A DNA stretch of 64,000 bases from positions 1,612,001-1,676,000 of the forward strand of contig NZ_CP096034.1 of NCBI RefSeq assembly GCF_023115465.1, written 5' to 3'. Within the stretch, counting starts at the first letter, position 1. Every line of letters starts with the position of its first letter. Source of the DNA: Gottfriedia acidiceleris. GTDB taxonomy: Bacteria; Bacillota; Bacilli; Bacillales; Bacillaceae_G. Positions 27,112 through 37,114 of this stretch are shown piece by piece. The position numbers and the translations under genes are program-made. The notes beneath the pieces were generated by a model, which was given only the letters and a program-made list of their open reading frames with translations, did not search any database and was not told the origin of the DNA.

Positions 27112-27729
27112 ATGGAATTCTTTATACATTGGGTTTCAAATATTATCGTTTATATATTAGTTGCAACCGTCATTATGATGTTAATTCCAAATACCGGCTT
27201 AGCAAAATATGTACGATTTGTAGCCAGTCTTTTATTAATTGTCATGATGCTCCAACCAATTTTTCAATTATTCAGAGTAAATATAAAAGAGGTTCTAGCT
27301 GGATACCAGTCTAAAACGTATGAAGCAAATGGTGAAATAAAAAATGAAATAAATAATAAGAAAAATGAAATACAAGAAGCAGAACGTGCATATATATTAA
27401 AACAAATGGCTGTCCAAATGAAAAAGGACGTTGAAAAAAGCTTTACGAAAGAATTTGAACAGGTCATTACAAATGTGGATTTACAAGTAAAAGATGGAGT
27501 GAATACAGTCAAAACAGCTCAGGATCTTTCTAAAGTAATCGTTTACGTTGGCCCCAAAAAAGATGAGACAAGCAATGTAGAACCTGTTCAAGAAGTGTCA
27601 ATTAATACCGATCAGCCAGTACAGACAGATGATCAAAAAATTAAACAACAAGAGTTACAAACTTTTTTAGCAAATAAATGGGAGCTTGAGGACAAGCAAA
27701 TCGAAGTCAAGATGGAAGGAGGGGAGTAA
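27112..27729 (+). CDS. spoIIIAF: Stage III sporulation protein SpoIIIAF
   Basis: 205 residues: two N-terminal membrane helices (about 5-25 and 33-52), then a soluble ring-forming-type domain in the intermembrane space (from about 80), rich in charged residues. In the SpoIIIA model AF, AG and AH form stacked rings. It starts 8 bases after spoIIIAE. Confidence 0.93.
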   Translation: MEFFIHWVSNIIVYILVATVIMMLIPNTGLAKYVRFVASLLLIVMMLQPIFQLFRVNIKEVLAGYQSKTYEANGEIKNEINNKKNEIQEAERAYILKQMAVQMKKDVEKSFTKEFEQVITNVDLQVKDGVNTVKTAQDLSKVIVYVGPKKDETSNVEPVQEVSINTDQPVQTDDQKIKQQELQTFLANKWELEDKQIEVKMEGGE

Positions 27730-27735
27730 TGACAA

Positions 27736-28428
27736 ATGAAGAAAAAGATTCCACCAATAAAATTAGCAGACTTTCTAAAAGGAAATGGCGATGACAAAAC
27801 CTCTTCTGACAAAGAAAAAAGTCCATTTAAACTGACGAGAAAATATGTACTAGCTCTACTGGGACTCGGGATTTGTTGGATGATTGCAAGCAGTCTATTT
27901 GCTAATACAAATCAAAAAACGAATTCAATGCTATCACCTATTTCCACAGAAACGAGTGCAACACCAAAAAATAATGAACAAGCTGTTGAGACTCTTGGAA
28001 GTGGTGGTGGAAAATCATCATCGAACAAAATAGAAGAAATTGAAAAAAAATACGAGCAGCAGCTAACCGACACATTAAATAATATGGCTGGTGTAAGTAA
28101 TGTAAAAGTAGAAGTAAATCTTGAAGGTAGTGAAAAGAAAGTCTATCAAACAAATAAAACAAATCGAACTCAAGAAACTGATGAAACAGATAAACAAGGT
28201 GGAACACGAAATATTGATGATCAATCTCAAGAAGAGCAAGTTGTCATTATTGATAACGGGGATAGACAAGAACCAGTAGTAGTCGAGACTGAAATGCCAA
28301 GGATTAGAGGAGTTCTAATTGTAGCCAAAGGTGCACAAAACTTAGAAATTAAACAAATGATTCGAGAAGCTGTTACACGATTACTTGATGTTCCAAGCTA
28401 TCGTGTCTCTGTACAACCAAAAAAATAA
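27736..28428 (+). CDS. spoIIIAG: Stage III sporulation protein SpoIIIAG
   Basis: 230 residues. One membrane helix near 34-50 (YVLALLGLGICWMIASSLF) is followed by a ring-building-motif domain with an insertion (VSNVKVEVNLEGSEKKVYQT; a polar T/E/Q-rich stretch; PRIRGVLIVAKGAQNLEIKQ), as in SpoIIIAG/EscJ-like ring proteins. It forms the large ring of the channel. Confidence 0.94.
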   Translation: MKKKIPPIKLADFLKGNGDDKTSSDKEKSPFKLTRKYVLALLGLGICWMIASSLFANTNQKTNSMLSPISTETSATPKNNEQAVETLGSGGGKSSSNKIEEIEKKYEQQLTDTLNNMAGVSNVKVEVNLEGSEKKVYQTNKTNRTQETDETDKQGGTRNIDDQSQEEQVVIIDNGDRQEPVVVETEMPRIRGVLIVAKGAQNLEIKQMIREAVTRLLDVPSYRVSVQPKK

Positions 28429-28449
28429 CAGGAAGAAGGTAAAAGTTAA

Positions 28450-29046
28450 ATGAAAAAACAAACAATTTGGTTATTAACAATGTTAAGTTTAGTAGTTGTA
28501 TTATCAGTTTATTATGTTACGACACCTGATAATTTAAAAACAACAAGTTTTATGAACATGAATAATAACACAGATACAGATTCATTAGACTCAACTCCTA
28601 AAGATACTAAGAAAACAGATTCTAAAACAGAAACTTCTAAACAAAACTCAGATACTTCTAAACAAAACGATAAAGAAACTGCTTCTAAAGAAAATTCTAC
28701 TAGTGAAGTATTCTTAAAACAACGTATGGAACAAGAAGATCAAAGAAGTCAATTGATTGATGAATATAAAGCTACTGTGGACTCAGCAACTGCATCTGCA
28801 CAAGAGAAAAGTGAAGCATTCACTAATATGAACGAACTTCAAAAATTAACTGCATTAGAATCTGATGTTGAAACTATGATCAAAGAAGCTGGCTATAAAG
28901 ATGCACTAGTTCGTTCTGACAAAGATGAAGTAAAAGTAGATGTAACATCTGCAAAACCAAGTAGAAAAGCAGCGAATGACATCATTCAAATGACAAGAAG
29001 TGTCTTAGGTGAAAAATTAGTAGTAGTAAAATTCCAAGTTAAATAA
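28450..29046 (+). CDS. spoIIIAH: Stage III sporulation protein SpoIIIAH
   Basis: 198 residues: an N-terminal membrane helix (IWLLTMLSLVVVLSVYYV), a Thr/Ser/Lys/Asp-rich linker (about 30-85), and a C-terminal ring-building domain that binds SpoIIQ across the septal space. The linker is repetitive (ETSKQNSDTSKQNDKETASK). It is slightly shorter than the B. subtilis protein (about 218). It is the last gene of the operon, with a terminator after it. Confidence 0.94.
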   Translation: MKKQTIWLLTMLSLVVVLSVYYVTTPDNLKTTSFMNMNNNTDTDSLDSTPKDTKKTDSKTETSKQNSDTSKQNDKETASKENSTSEVFLKQRMEQEDQRSQLIDEYKATVDSATASAQEKSEAFTNMNELQKLTALESDVETMIKEAGYKDALVRSDKDEVKVDVTSAKPSRKAANDIIQMTRSVLGEKLVVVKFQVK

Positions 29047-29058
29047 TTTGAAGAACAA

Positions 29059-29090
29059 AGCCAGTAGAATTCATTCTACTGGCTATTATT
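29059..29090 (+). terminator. Terminator after spoIIIAH
   Basis: AGCCAGTAGAAT (29059-29070) pairs with ATTCTACTGGCT (29073-29084), followed by a T-rich stretch. Confidence 0.85.
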
Positions 29091-29530
29091 TTGATGAAAA
29101 CAAGTTGTCAGTTTGACCAAATTTCCACAATATATGAAGCCCGCGTTGGGGGGGGGGGGCAACAAGGAACGGTAATCGAATAAGAACCAATTTAGAAGAA
29201 CATTATGTACGTAATCGTTAAAATAAAGGGCTGTCCATTGTTGAAATCGCCTGTTGCCAGTGGGATTAACTACTGGCTCTTCATTTTTTTTATAAGCTTA
29301 TAAATAATTAATGTGAATTTTAGGATTATTCCTAATTCCTATGCACTTTCTGTCTTTGGTTTTCCCTGTTATAATAGGTTAGATTGAATTATTTTTGGTA
29401 AGGAATAATATATAAATATTCCTTGTAAAATAGCTAAAAATAATTAGGAATCACTTTGTTTAAAATAATTTGTTGAAAAGTTTAGTATTAGGTTATAAGA
29501 TTAGACTATATGTCTTAAGGGGTGAACAGA
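29091..29530. other. Gap before accB: G12 tract, possible decayed insert, second terminator
   Basis: The stretch contains a run of twelve G residues (29148-29159), unusual in this AT-rich DNA. A short readable remnant near 29175-29215 (IRTNLEEHYVRNR, then a stop) has no full gene around it. A second terminator lies at 29256-29290. Near the end TTGTTG (29471-29476) and TATAAG (29495-29500) could be the accB promoter with an 18-base spacer. No intact gene is present. Confidence 0.45.
29256..29290 (+). terminator. Second terminator, similar to the spoIIIAH one
   Basis: GCCAGTGG (29256-29263) pairs with CTACTGGC (29270-29277), followed by TCTTCATTTTTTT. Its arms resemble those of the spoIIIAH terminator 190 bases upstream. 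Confidence 0.7.
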
Positions 29531-30016
29531 ATGAAAATTCATGAAATTAGAGAATTAATTAAGTTAATCGATCAATCAACAATAAATGAATTCGAATTTG
29601 AGGATAACGGTGCTATCGTTAAAATTAAAAAAGGTGGACAAACAACTGTCGTTACATCTGCTCCAGTTGTACACCAAGAGGTAGCTCCTGTTGTTACATC
29701 TGCTCCAGTTGCAACTTTAGAAAGACCAGTTGCTGCAGAAGTTGCTGCACCTGTAGTGGAAAAAGAAGATACAAGTAACTTACATAAGATTACATCACCG
29801 ATGGTAGGTACTTTCTACGCATCTCCATCTCCTGATGCAAAAGAATACGTATCAATAGGTGATCGTATTAAAAACGATTCAATCGTTTGTATCGTTGAGG
29901 CAATGAAGCTATTTAATGAAATTGAAGCTGAAATTGAAGGCGAAATTGTTGAAGTACTTGCTAAAAATGGTCAATTAGTAGAATACGGTCAACCATTATT
30001 CTTGGTAAAGGCCTAA
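29531..30016 (+). CDS. accB: Biotin carboxyl carrier protein AccB
   Basis: Carries carboxybiotin between AccC and the carboxyltransferase in acetyl-CoA carboxylase, making malonyl-CoA for fatty acids. It has an N-terminal [20 protein letters not shown] domain, a Val/Ala/Pro-rich linker (about 38-80), and a biotinyl domain with the biotin lysine in [19 protein letters not shown] 29531 after AAGGGG is preferred over GTG 29522. 161 residues. It is the first gene of accB-accC-yqhY. Confidence 0.95.
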   Translation: MKIHEIRELIKLIDQSTINEFEFEDNGAIVKIKKGGQTTVVTSAPVVHQEVAPVVTSAPVATLERPVAAEVAAPVVEKEDTSNLHKITSPMVGTFYASPSPDAKEYVSIGDRIKNDSIVCIVEAMKLFNEIEAEIEGEIVEVLAKNGQLVEYGQPLFLVKA

Positions 30017-30058
30017 TATCTACAAAATTAACAGTACTTTACTAGAGAAGGTGAAGAA

Positions 30059-31408
30059 ATGAAAAAGGTTTTAATAGCGAATCGAGGAGAAATCGCCATT
30101 CGTATTATTCGAGCATGTAAAGAATTAAATATTGAAACAGTTGCTATTTACTCTGAAGGAGATAAAGAAGCATTACATGTTCAAATGGCTGATGAAGCTT
30201 ATTGTGTCGGTCCTAAATTATCAAAAGATAGTTATTTAAATATGACTAATATCATTAGTATTGCAAAATTAACTGGTTGTGATGGAATCCATCCTGGTTA
30301 TGGTTTCTTATCAGAAAATGCTAGTTTTGCAGAATTATGTACAGAGTGCAATGTGAAATTTATTGGACCAACGGCTGATTCTATTTCTAAAATGGGTACA
30401 AAAGACGTTGCTCGTGAAACAATGAAAGAAGCAGGAGTACCAGTAGTACCTGGTTCACAAGGTATTATTCAAAGTGTTGAAGATGGTAAAAAGATTGCTG
30501 CAGAAATCGGCTATCCAGTTATTATCAAAGCTACAGCTGGTGGCGGAGGTAAAGGGATCCGTGTAGCAAAAGATGAAATCGAACTTGAAAAAGGTATACA
30601 AATTACTCAACAAGAAGCTCAAACAGCTTTCGGTAATCCGGGTGTATATCTTGAAAGATATATTACAGATTTTAGACATGTTGAAATTCAAATTTTAGCA
30701 GATGAACATGGAAATACAATTCATCTTGGAGAACGTGATTGTACAATTCAACGTCGTCTTCAAAAATTAGTAGAAGAAGCTCCATCTCCTGTTTTAGACG
30801 AAGAAACTCGTCAAAAAATGGGTCAAGCAGCTGTTCGTGCAGCTGAAGCAGTAAATTACTGGGGTGCAGGTACTGTTGAGTTTATTTATGAACCACATAC
30901 TAAAAACTTCTTCTTTATGGAGATGAACACACGTATTCAAGTTGAGCATCCTGTAACTGAATATATTTCTGGTATTGACCTTATTAAGCAACAATTATTA
31001 ATTGCTAAAGGTCATCCATTAAAAATAACTCAATCAGAAGTATCATTAAAAGGATGGTCAATTGAGTGTCGTATTAATGCTGAAAATCCAGATAAGAACT
31101 TTATGCCGTCTCCTGGTAAAATCATTACGTATTTACCACCAGGTGGTCCGAATGTTCGTGTTGATTCTGCTGTATATAGCGGGTACACAATTCCGCCATA
31201 TTATGATTCAATGATTGCGAAAGTTATCGTGCATGGCAAGACAAGAGAAGAAGCAATTGCTATAATGATAAGAGCACTTGAAGAATTTGTGGTAGAAGGA
31301 ATTTACACAACAATTCCATTCCATTTAAATTTATTGCAAAATGAAATCTTCGTAAAAGGGAAGTATAATACTAAATTCCTTGAGGAGCATGCGCTTGTTA
31401 AAGGATAA
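30059..31408 (+). CDS. accC: Biotin carboxylase AccC
   Basis: ATP-grasp enzyme that carboxylates the biotin on AccB. Visible motifs are [35 protein letters not shown], the glycine-rich ATP loop [33 protein letters not shown] and the catalytic [17 protein letters not shown]. 449 residues, standard length. Confidence 0.97.
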   Translation: MKKVLIANRGEIAIRIIRACKELNIETVAIYSEGDKEALHVQMADEAYCVGPKLSKDSYLNMTNIISIAKLTGCDGIHPGYGFLSENASFAELCTECNVKFIGPTADSISKMGTKDVARETMKEAGVPVVPGSQGIIQSVEDGKKIAAEIGYPVIIKATAGGGGKGIRVAKDEIELEKGIQITQQEAQTAFGNPGVYLERYITDFRHVEIQILADEHGNTIHLGERDCTIQRRLQKLVEEAPSPVLDEETRQKMGQAAVRAAEAVNYWGAGTVEFIYEPHTKNFFFMEMNTRIQVEHPVTEYISGIDLIKQQLLIAKGHPLKITQSEVSLKGWSIECRINAENPDKNFMPSPGKIITYLPPGGPNVRVDSAVYSGYTIPPYYDSMIAKVIVHGKTREEAIAIMIRALEEFVVEGIYTTIPFHLNLLQNEIFVKGKYNTKFLEEHALVKG

Positions 31409-31423
31409 AGTGGAGGGATCTGT

Positions 31424-31822
31424 ATGAACGAAAATCAAATTTTAGAAATGGGTACTGCGACATTAGGTCGAGTAGAAATCGCACCTGAAGTAATCGAAGT
31501 AATTGCTGGTATTGCAGCTGCTGAAGTTGAAGGTGTTTCAAGCATGCGTGGAAACCTAGCATCTGGTATTTCTGAAATTATCGGTAAGAAATATCACGGT
31601 AAAGGTGTCCGAGTTGATTTATCAGAAGATCGAATTACAATCGATGTATACATTCTAGTTAAATTTGGTAAGTCAATCCCAACTGTAGCAGGTAATGTAC
31701 AAGACAATATTCGTCAAGCATTATTAACGATGACAGGTCTTGAATTATCTGAAGTAAATGTTCACGTAGTAGGAGTTCAATTCGATACGAAACCTGAGCA
31801 AGAAGCTCCAATTGAACTTTAA
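31424..31822 (+). CDS. yqhY: Asp23/Gls24-family protein YqhY
   Basis: 132-residue alkaline-shock-type protein (ASP23 family), with IAAAEVEGVSSMRGNLASGI and GKGVRVDLSEDRITIDVYIL. It is encoded directly after accBC in Bacillus, and genetic work there links it to control of acetyl-CoA carboxylase activity. Cytosolic, no catalytic motif. Confidence 0.92.
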   Translation: MNENQILEMGTATLGRVEIAPEVIEVIAGIAAAEVEGVSSMRGNLASGISEIIGKKYHGKGVRVDLSEDRITIDVYILVKFGKSIPTVAGNVQDNIRQALLTMTGLELSEVNVHVVGVQFDTKPEQEAPIEL

Positions 31823-31831
31823 TATTAATAA

Positions 31832-31866
31832 AAAGAGTCTCTATCTTATAGAGGCTCTTTTTTTTG
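31832..31866 (+). terminator. Terminator after yqhY
   Basis: AAAGAGTCTCTAT pairs with ATAGAGGCTCTTT (one mismatch), followed by a run of T residues. Confidence 0.88.
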
Positions 31867-32005
31867 TTTTGTTATATAAGAGTAAGGACAGTCTTTGCAG
31901 TTCTTTCATTTTAGTGAATCCTTTTGTCCGGTTTATATGTAACTGATTAACTATTTTGAAATGTGTTAAAATTTATTTAGAAATGAAATAGAAAAAGGTG
32001 ATAAT

Positions 32006-32569
32006 ATGAACTTAAATTTAAGCACAAATCGAACAAACTTACGTGAATTTGTTGAAAGCGATTGGCAGCAAGTACATAAATATGCATCACAATCAGTTGT
32101 ATGTCAATTTCAGCCGTGGGGACCGAATACAGAGATTGAGACAAAGGAATTCATTCAAAACATACTAAGAGACATGAAACAAATAAATAGGACTAGATTT
32201 GCATTTGCAATAATAGAAAAGAAATCCGATCAATTAATAGGATCAATCGAGTTTAATATTAGGGATGAAATTAATCAAATTGGTGAAATAGGGTATATAA
32301 TTCACCCGAACTTTTGGGGCATGGGATTTGCTAGTGAAGCCACTAAAGAAGTAATTTCATTTGGGTTTAAAAATTTTAAACTTCATCGACTATTTGCGAC
32401 ATGTGATGTTAGAAATATTGCATCAGCAAAAGTACTTGAAAAATGCGGATTAACTTTAGAGGGTAAAATGCGTGAAGATCTATTATTAAGAGACGGCTGG
32501 AGAGACACCTATTTATACAGCATACTGGAACATGAATGGCTCGTGATTCAGGAAGGAAAGGAAAGATAA
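32006..32569 (+). CDS. GNAT acetyltransferase (RimJ/RimL type)
   Basis: 187 residues with the GNAT fold: substrate part NRTNLREFVESDWQQVHKYA, acetyl-CoA part EIGYIIHPNFWGMGFASEAT, and the C-terminal NIASAKVLEKCGLTLEGKMR typical of RimJ/RimL-like acetyltransferases. The substrate is unknown (ribosomal protein N-terminus, peptide or small amine are possible). It sits alone between yqhY and nusB, which are close neighbours in B. subtilis, so it looks like a local insertion. Confidence 0.8.
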   Translation: MNLNLSTNRTNLREFVESDWQQVHKYASQSVVCQFQPWGPNTEIETKEFIQNILRDMKQINRTRFAFAIIEKKSDQLIGSIEFNIRDEINQIGEIGYIIHPNFWGMGFASEATKEVISFGFKNFKLHRLFATCDVRNIASAKVLEKCGLTLEGKMREDLLLRDGWRDTYLYSILEHEWLVIQEGKER

Positions 32570-32955
32570 TAAAATCTGGTATTAGTTGGAAATTTTTTTT
32601 ATTTCTTAAAAATCTTTTGTTCCCCCTTTAATACCACATTTTCTTAATCTATCTATTCGAATGTTCGTGTTTTGGTATGTAAATATTATTTTAAAGTAAA
32701 AAAAAGGAATTTTTTTTAAAAAAACACAAACATTGTTCTGTTATTTTATTTGATTTTAAGTTAAAATGTAGAAAACAGTTTAAAGTATTGAGTTTGCTTA
32801 GAAACGTTAATAATAATAAAAATTAGAGTTAATACAGACAGTCGTTGGAACTTATTAAAAAAAATGGTAAAATAACGTGTTACTATACAAAATTAGAATT
32901 CGTTATTACCTATGCAACGAATGATGAATTTAGCTTAAAGGAGTTTATTATTTTG
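32570..32955 (+). other. Gap before nusB with promoter and leader
   Basis: AT-rich gap of about 385 bases with long A and T homopolymers (about 32590-32720). It holds the nusB promoter (32845-32873) and a leader of about 75 bases in which AATAACG (32871-32877) can pair with a CGTTATT about 25 bases later. No ORF of interest. Confidence 0.45.
32845..32873 (+). promoter_or_regulatory. Sigma-A promoter before nusB
   Basis: TTGGAA and TAAAAT separated by 17 bases, with an extended -10 (TGG before TAAAAT). Confidence 0.6.
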
Positions 32956-33336
32956 ATGAAACGTAGAAAAGCAAGGGAACTTGCATTACAAACATTATTC
33001 CAAATGGATTTAGGTGAAGCGAATGCTTCAGATGCATTAGAGCATGTATTAGAAGAAGCTGAAGAAAAACAAGATGCATTTTTAGAGGCAATTGTAACAA
33101 ATTTTGTTAGTCATAAAGAAGTGATTGACGAACAATTAGCTTCAAATATCGAAAGCTGGACGATTGATCGTTTAGGAAACGTTGATCGCAATATCCTTAG
33201 AATCGCTGTAGTAGAAATTAATTACTTAGAGGATGTTCCAAAAAGTGTAGCAATCAATGAAGCGATTGAAATTGCTAAAGTTTACGGTGATGATGATTCT
33301 AGTAAATTTATCAATGCGGTATTATCAAAATTCTAA
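32956..33336 (+). CDS. nusB: Transcription antitermination factor NusB
   Basis: RNA-binding helical protein needed for rRNA antitermination with NusE. MKRRKARELALQTLFQMDLG is the typical start; RLGNVDRNILRIAVVEINYL and PKSVAINEAIEIAKVYGDDD follow. The open frame extends 37 codons upstream, but ATG 32956 gives the normal length (126 residues). A TTG at 32953, closer to the AAAGGAG site, is an alternative start. Confidence 0.93.
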   Translation: MKRRKARELALQTLFQMDLGEANASDALEHVLEEAEEKQDAFLEAIVTNFVSHKEVIDEQLASNIESWTIDRLGNVDRNILRIAVVEINYLEDVPKSVAINEAIEIAKVYGDDDSSKFINAVLSKF

Positions 33337-33373
33337 ATAGATAGATTGTTTATATGCATAGGGGGAAACTAAA

Positions 33374-34249
33374 ATGGTAGCAACATTAATTAATGGTAAA
33401 GAAGTTTCAGTATCAATTCGTGAGGAATTAAAGAATGGTGTTTCAGAATTAAAAAATCAAGGTGTTACACCAGGTTTAGCAGTTGTTTTAGTTGGGAATA
33501 ATTCTGCTTCAAGAACATATGTTAATTCGAAGCATAAAGCATGTAATGAATTAGGGATGTATTCTGAAGTAATTGAATTACCTGAAACAGTAACTGAGGA
33601 TGAGTTATTATCCGTTGTAAACAAATTAAACGATGACCAGTCAATTCATGGTATTTTAGTTCAATTGCCATTACCTGCTCATATCTCAGAAAAGAAAGTA
33701 ATTGAAACAATTTCTCCATTAAAAGATGTTGATGGATTTCATCCAATTAATATTGGAAGAATGATGACGAATCAAGATTCATTACTACCTTGTACTCCTT
33801 TTGGTATATTAAAATTAATAGAAAATACAAATATTCCGATTAGTGGCAAACATGTGGTTGTTATTGGACGTAGTAATATTGTTGGGAAACCAGTTGGACA
33901 ACTATTCTTAAACGAAAATGCAACGGTTACTTATACACATTCACGTACAACTAATCTAAAAAATATTACAAAGCAAGCTGATATTTTAATTGTTGCTATT
34001 GGTGTAGCAAAATTAATTACAGCTGATTATGTTAAAGAGGGAGCAATTGTAATTGACGTCGGCATGAATAGAGACGAAAATGGCAAATTATGCGGAGACG
34101 TAAATTTTGAAGATGTAAAAAATGTTGCTGGTTATATTACTCCTGTACCTGGTGGAGTGGGTCCAATGACAATTACAATGCTACTTCATAATACGTTAAA
34201 AGCAGCATCTCAAATTGATAGTAAATTAATTTTGAGTACTAAACTTTAA
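33374..34249 (+). CDS. folD: Methylenetetrahydrofolate dehydrogenase/cyclohydrolase FolD
   Basis: Bifunctional NADP-linked dehydrogenase and cyclohydrolase of one-carbon metabolism. It contains [18 protein letters not shown] (catalytic Lys/Tyr loop), [38 protein letters not shown] (nucleotide loop) and [15 protein letters not shown]. 291 residues, slightly longer than the family average because of a C-terminal tail. Confidence 0.96.
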   Translation: MVATLINGKEVSVSIREELKNGVSELKNQGVTPGLAVVLVGNNSASRTYVNSKHKACNELGMYSEVIELPETVTEDELLSVVNKLNDDQSIHGILVQLPLPAHISEKKVIETISPLKDVDGFHPINIGRMMTNQDSLLPCTPFGILKLIENTNIPISGKHVVVIGRSNIVGKPVGQLFLNENATVTYTHSRTTNLKNITKQADILIVAIGVAKLITADYVKEGAIVIDVGMNRDENGKLCGDVNFEDVKNVAGYITPVPGGVGPMTITMLLHNTLKAASQIDSKLILSTKL

Positions 34250-34285
34250 TCTTATTGCTTTGTAAGAATGAAAGAAGGGCTATGC

Positions 34286-35632
34286 ATGACGGAAAAGCTT
34301 CCAGTTACTGTTACCGCATTAACCAAATATTTAAAAGCAAAATTTCAAGCGGATCGTAATTTGCAAAATATACTTCTCCGTGGCGAAATCTCAAATTTTA
34401 AACGTCATTCATCAAGCGGTCATTATTATTTTACGTTAAAAGATGATGGTGCTAGAATTGCAGCGGTCATGTTTCAATCCCATAATGCAAATATCGCATT
34501 TCAACCAACTGATGGTATGCAGGTTATTGTACAAGGTGAAATAAATGTATACCCAGGATCTGGTAGCTATCAAATCTACATAAGAGACATGCAACCTGAT
34601 GGGGTTGGCGGTCTCTTTGTAGCTTATGAACAATTGAAGAAAAAACTATTAGAAGAAGGACTCTTTGATCAGAAATTAAAGAAAAAGATTCCTTCTTTTC
34701 CTAGTGTAATCGGGGTTGTTACTTCACCAACTGGTGCCGCAGTTCGCGATATAATTACAACGATTCAACGCAGATACCCGATTGGGAAAATAGTTGTAAT
34801 TCCGACTCTTGTACAAGGTGAAGGGGCGAAAACTTCGATTGTAAAATCGATTGAAACAGCGGGTAAAATGAAAGAAATAGATGTGTTAATAGTCGGACGA
34901 GGCGGAGGGTCAATTGAGGAACTCTGGGCCTTTAACGAAGAAATAGTAGCAAGAGCGATCTTTGAATCAAAAATCCCAATCATTTCCGCAGTGGGTCATG
35001 AGACGGATACGACAATTGCTGATTATGTCGCTGATCTAAGGGCACCTACACCAACAGCTGCAGCAGAATTAGTTTCGCTAAGTCAAAGAGAAATACTAGA
35101 GCAATTTACAGTTCGAAAATCAAGACTAATCAAAGCGATGGATACGATTATAGAACGAAAACAAGCGCAATTAAAGGCTGTTCAAGATGCTTATGTTTTT
35201 AGATATCCAAATTCACTTTTCCATCCAAAACAAGAGCAATTTGATCGTATTAATGAACGTTTACATACATCAATAAATGAAATTATTAAGTCTAAAATAA
35301 ACAAGCATAAAGAACTAAATTCTTCCCTACTTATTCATCATCCAAGTAATCGAGTTCAGCTTGAAAAGCAAAAGCACCAGCAATTACATATGGCTTTACA
35401 AAAAGAATTTAATCGCCTAATTACCCAGAAGAAATTTGAAATGGAAAGAGTAGTTCATACACTTGATGCACTTAGCCCATTAAAAGTTATGGCAAGAGGT
35501 TATTCATTAGCATATAAAAATGATAATGAATTAATGAAATCGGTTAAACAAGCAAAAAGCGGAGACCGATTCCAATTACAAATGACAGATGGGAAATTAA
35601 ATTGTGAAGTACTTGAAGTAAAAGGAGAGTGA
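34286..35632 (+). CDS. xseA: Exodeoxyribonuclease VII large subunit XseA
   Basis: Catalytic subunit of exonuclease VII, which degrades single-stranded DNA to oligonucleotides. It has an N-terminal OB fold ([20 protein letters not shown]), a central nuclease domain ([37 protein letters not shown]) and a C-terminal coiled coil. ATG 34286 ([13 protein letters not shown]) after GAAGGG is preferred to 34268 and gives 448 residues, as in B. subtilis. Confidence 0.95.
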   Translation: MTEKLPVTVTALTKYLKAKFQADRNLQNILLRGEISNFKRHSSSGHYYFTLKDDGARIAAVMFQSHNANIAFQPTDGMQVIVQGEINVYPGSGSYQIYIRDMQPDGVGGLFVAYEQLKKKLLEEGLFDQKLKKKIPSFPSVIGVVTSPTGAAVRDIITTIQRRYPIGKIVVIPTLVQGEGAKTSIVKSIETAGKMKEIDVLIVGRGGGSIEELWAFNEEIVARAIFESKIPIISAVGHETDTTIADYVADLRAPTPTAAAELVSLSQREILEQFTVRKSRLIKAMDTIIERKQAQLKAVQDAYVFRYPNSLFHPKQEQFDRINERLHTSINEIIKSKINKHKELNSSLLIHHPSNRVQLEKQKHQQLHMALQKEFNRLITQKKFEMERVVHTLDALSPLKVMARGYSLAYKNDNELMKSVKQAKSGDRFQLQMTDGKLNCEVLEVKGE

Positions 35633-35637
35633 ATCAA

Positions 35638-35865
35638 TTGTCACAAAATGAGCGTTCTTTTGAAGAAGCAATAAAAGAAATTGAAATGATCGTACAAAAA
35701 TTAGAGCAAGGTGACGTACCACTTGAAAAAGCGATCGAATACTTTCAAGAAGGTATAAAACTATCTCAAATTTGTCAAGAGAAGCTTACTAAAGTTGAAA
35801 AACAAATGACTTCTATATTAAATGAACAGGGTGAACAAACTCCTTTTACTGTTGAGGAGGAATAA
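35638..35865 (+). CDS. xseB: Exodeoxyribonuclease VII small subunit XseB
   Basis: 75-residue helical-hairpin protein ([20 protein letters not shown] and [20 protein letters not shown]) that binds the XseA coiled coil. The frame opens at GTG 35629, which overlaps the xseA stop, but the AAAGGAG site is best spaced for TTG 35638. The reading frame ends one base before the ispA ATG. Confidence 0.92.
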   Translation: MSQNERSFEEAIKEIEMIVQKLEQGDVPLEKAIEYFQEGIKLSQICQEKLTKVEKQMTSILNEQGEQTPFTVEEE

Positions 35866-35866
35866 T

Positions 35867-36754
35867 ATGAACACTTTCAAGGATTTTATGGAGTATTCCA
35901 GTAGACTAGTAAATGATGAAATGATTAAATCGGTTGAAAGATTAAAAGCACCAGAAAAATTAAAAGAATCTATGTCCTATTCATTACAAGGTGGAGGGAA
36001 AAGAATTAGACCTCTTTTACTTTTCGCAACTTTAGATGCTTTTGGTAATGACCCATTAATAGGGATAAAACCTGCATGTGCTTTAGAAATGATTCATACT
36101 TATTCATTAATTCATGATGATTTACCATGTATGGATGATGATGATTTTCGAAGAGGAAAACCGACAAATCATAAAGTATTTGGCGAAGATCTTGCGGTAT
36201 TAGCAGGTGATGGCTTATTGACATACGCATTTAAATTAATTACGGAAATGAATGTTTTTCATGTATCTGACCAAGTGAAGCTACAATTAATTAGTGAATT
36301 GGCGATTGCTGCAGGTCCTGAAGGTATGGTTGCCGGTCAGGTAGCAGATATGGAGGGTGAAAGTAAAGAGCTTAGTGGAGAAGAATTGCAATATATCCAT
36401 GAAAGAAAAACGGGTAAAATGCTAATGTATCCAGTTATTGCAGGTGCAATTATTTCAAAAGCAACAGCGGAACAATTATCCCATCTAACGCAATTTGCTT
36501 ATAAACTCGGTATCGCATTTCAAATACAAGATGATATTTTAGACGTAATAGGTGATGAAGAAGTACTTGGTAAGCCAGTTGGTAGTGATGTAGAAAATGA
36601 TAAAACTACTTATGTAAAGTTATATTCGGTCGAGGGTGCTAAAGAAAGGCTTCATACATTTATTACGGAAGCTAAACAACATGTTCGAGCATGTGGGATT
36701 AAAGATGACTACTTAATCTCAATTTGTGATTTTGTTGAAAATCGCAGCTTTTAA
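35867..36754 (+). CDS. ispA: Farnesyl diphosphate synthase IspA
   Basis: Condenses isopentenyl and allylic diphosphates to farnesyl diphosphate. First Asp-rich motif HDDLPCMDDDDFRRGK, second FQIQDDILDVIGD, and YSLIHDDLP and GGGKRIRPLL are present. ATG 35867 follows GAGGAGG and is preferred over an in-frame codon 15 residues upstream inside xseB. 295 residues. A terminator follows at 36864. Confidence 0.95.
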   Translation: MNTFKDFMEYSSRLVNDEMIKSVERLKAPEKLKESMSYSLQGGGKRIRPLLLFATLDAFGNDPLIGIKPACALEMIHTYSLIHDDLPCMDDDDFRRGKPTNHKVFGEDLAVLAGDGLLTYAFKLITEMNVFHVSDQVKLQLISELAIAAGPEGMVAGQVADMEGESKELSGEELQYIHERKTGKMLMYPVIAGAIISKATAEQLSHLTQFAYKLGIAFQIQDDILDVIGDEEVLGKPVGSDVENDKTTYVKLYSVEGAKERLHTFITEAKQHVRACGIKDDYLISICDFVENRSF

Positions 36755-37114
36755 ACTTTGATTATGTAATTAATTCCATGTCCATTGAATAGATTTATTC
36801 ATTTATGTATAATGTAACTACTTTATAACCGTTAATGTTGTTAATAAAATATACAGAAATGTAGGCCGTTAACACATATGTGCTAGCGGCTTTCTTTTCA
36901 TTTTGCAAAAAATATTTATTATTTTTGTTCTATAAAAATAAAAAACATTAAACAGATTTTAATAAAAATGGTATTATGATACATGGTGTTAAGAGTTAGT
37001 CATTTAAGAAACTAGCGTTTAACTACAAGTATGGTAAAATCATTTTATAGATAAAATTACATAATAATGAATTATTTATATAGATTTAACATCTAGGAAG
37101 GTGAGTGATCCAAG
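36755..37114 (+). other. Gap ispA-dxs: terminator and probable dxs promoter
   Basis: 360 bases. It holds the ispA terminator and a candidate promoter TAAACA (36949-36954)-17-TATTAT (36972-36977) with an extended TGG. That would leave a dxs leader of about 130 bases with no clear structure. The ispA-dxs gap hosts OLE RNA in some extremophilic Firmicutes, but this gap is too short for it. Confidence 0.45.
36864..36898 (+). terminator. Terminator after ispA
   Basis: GCCGTTA-ACACA pairs with TGTG-C-TAGCGGC, followed by TTTCTTTT. Confidence 0.75.

Noticed and set aside
23847-28428. CRISPR array or defence system in the window
   Set aside because: No regularly spaced direct repeats or cas-like genes were seen; the repetitive coding segments in this region belong to SpoIIIA linkers.
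36755-37114. OLE RNA in the ispA-dxs gap
   Set aside because: OLE RNA is about 600 bases and is found at this locus in some extremophilic Firmicutes, but the gap is only 360 bases and already holds a terminator and a promoter.
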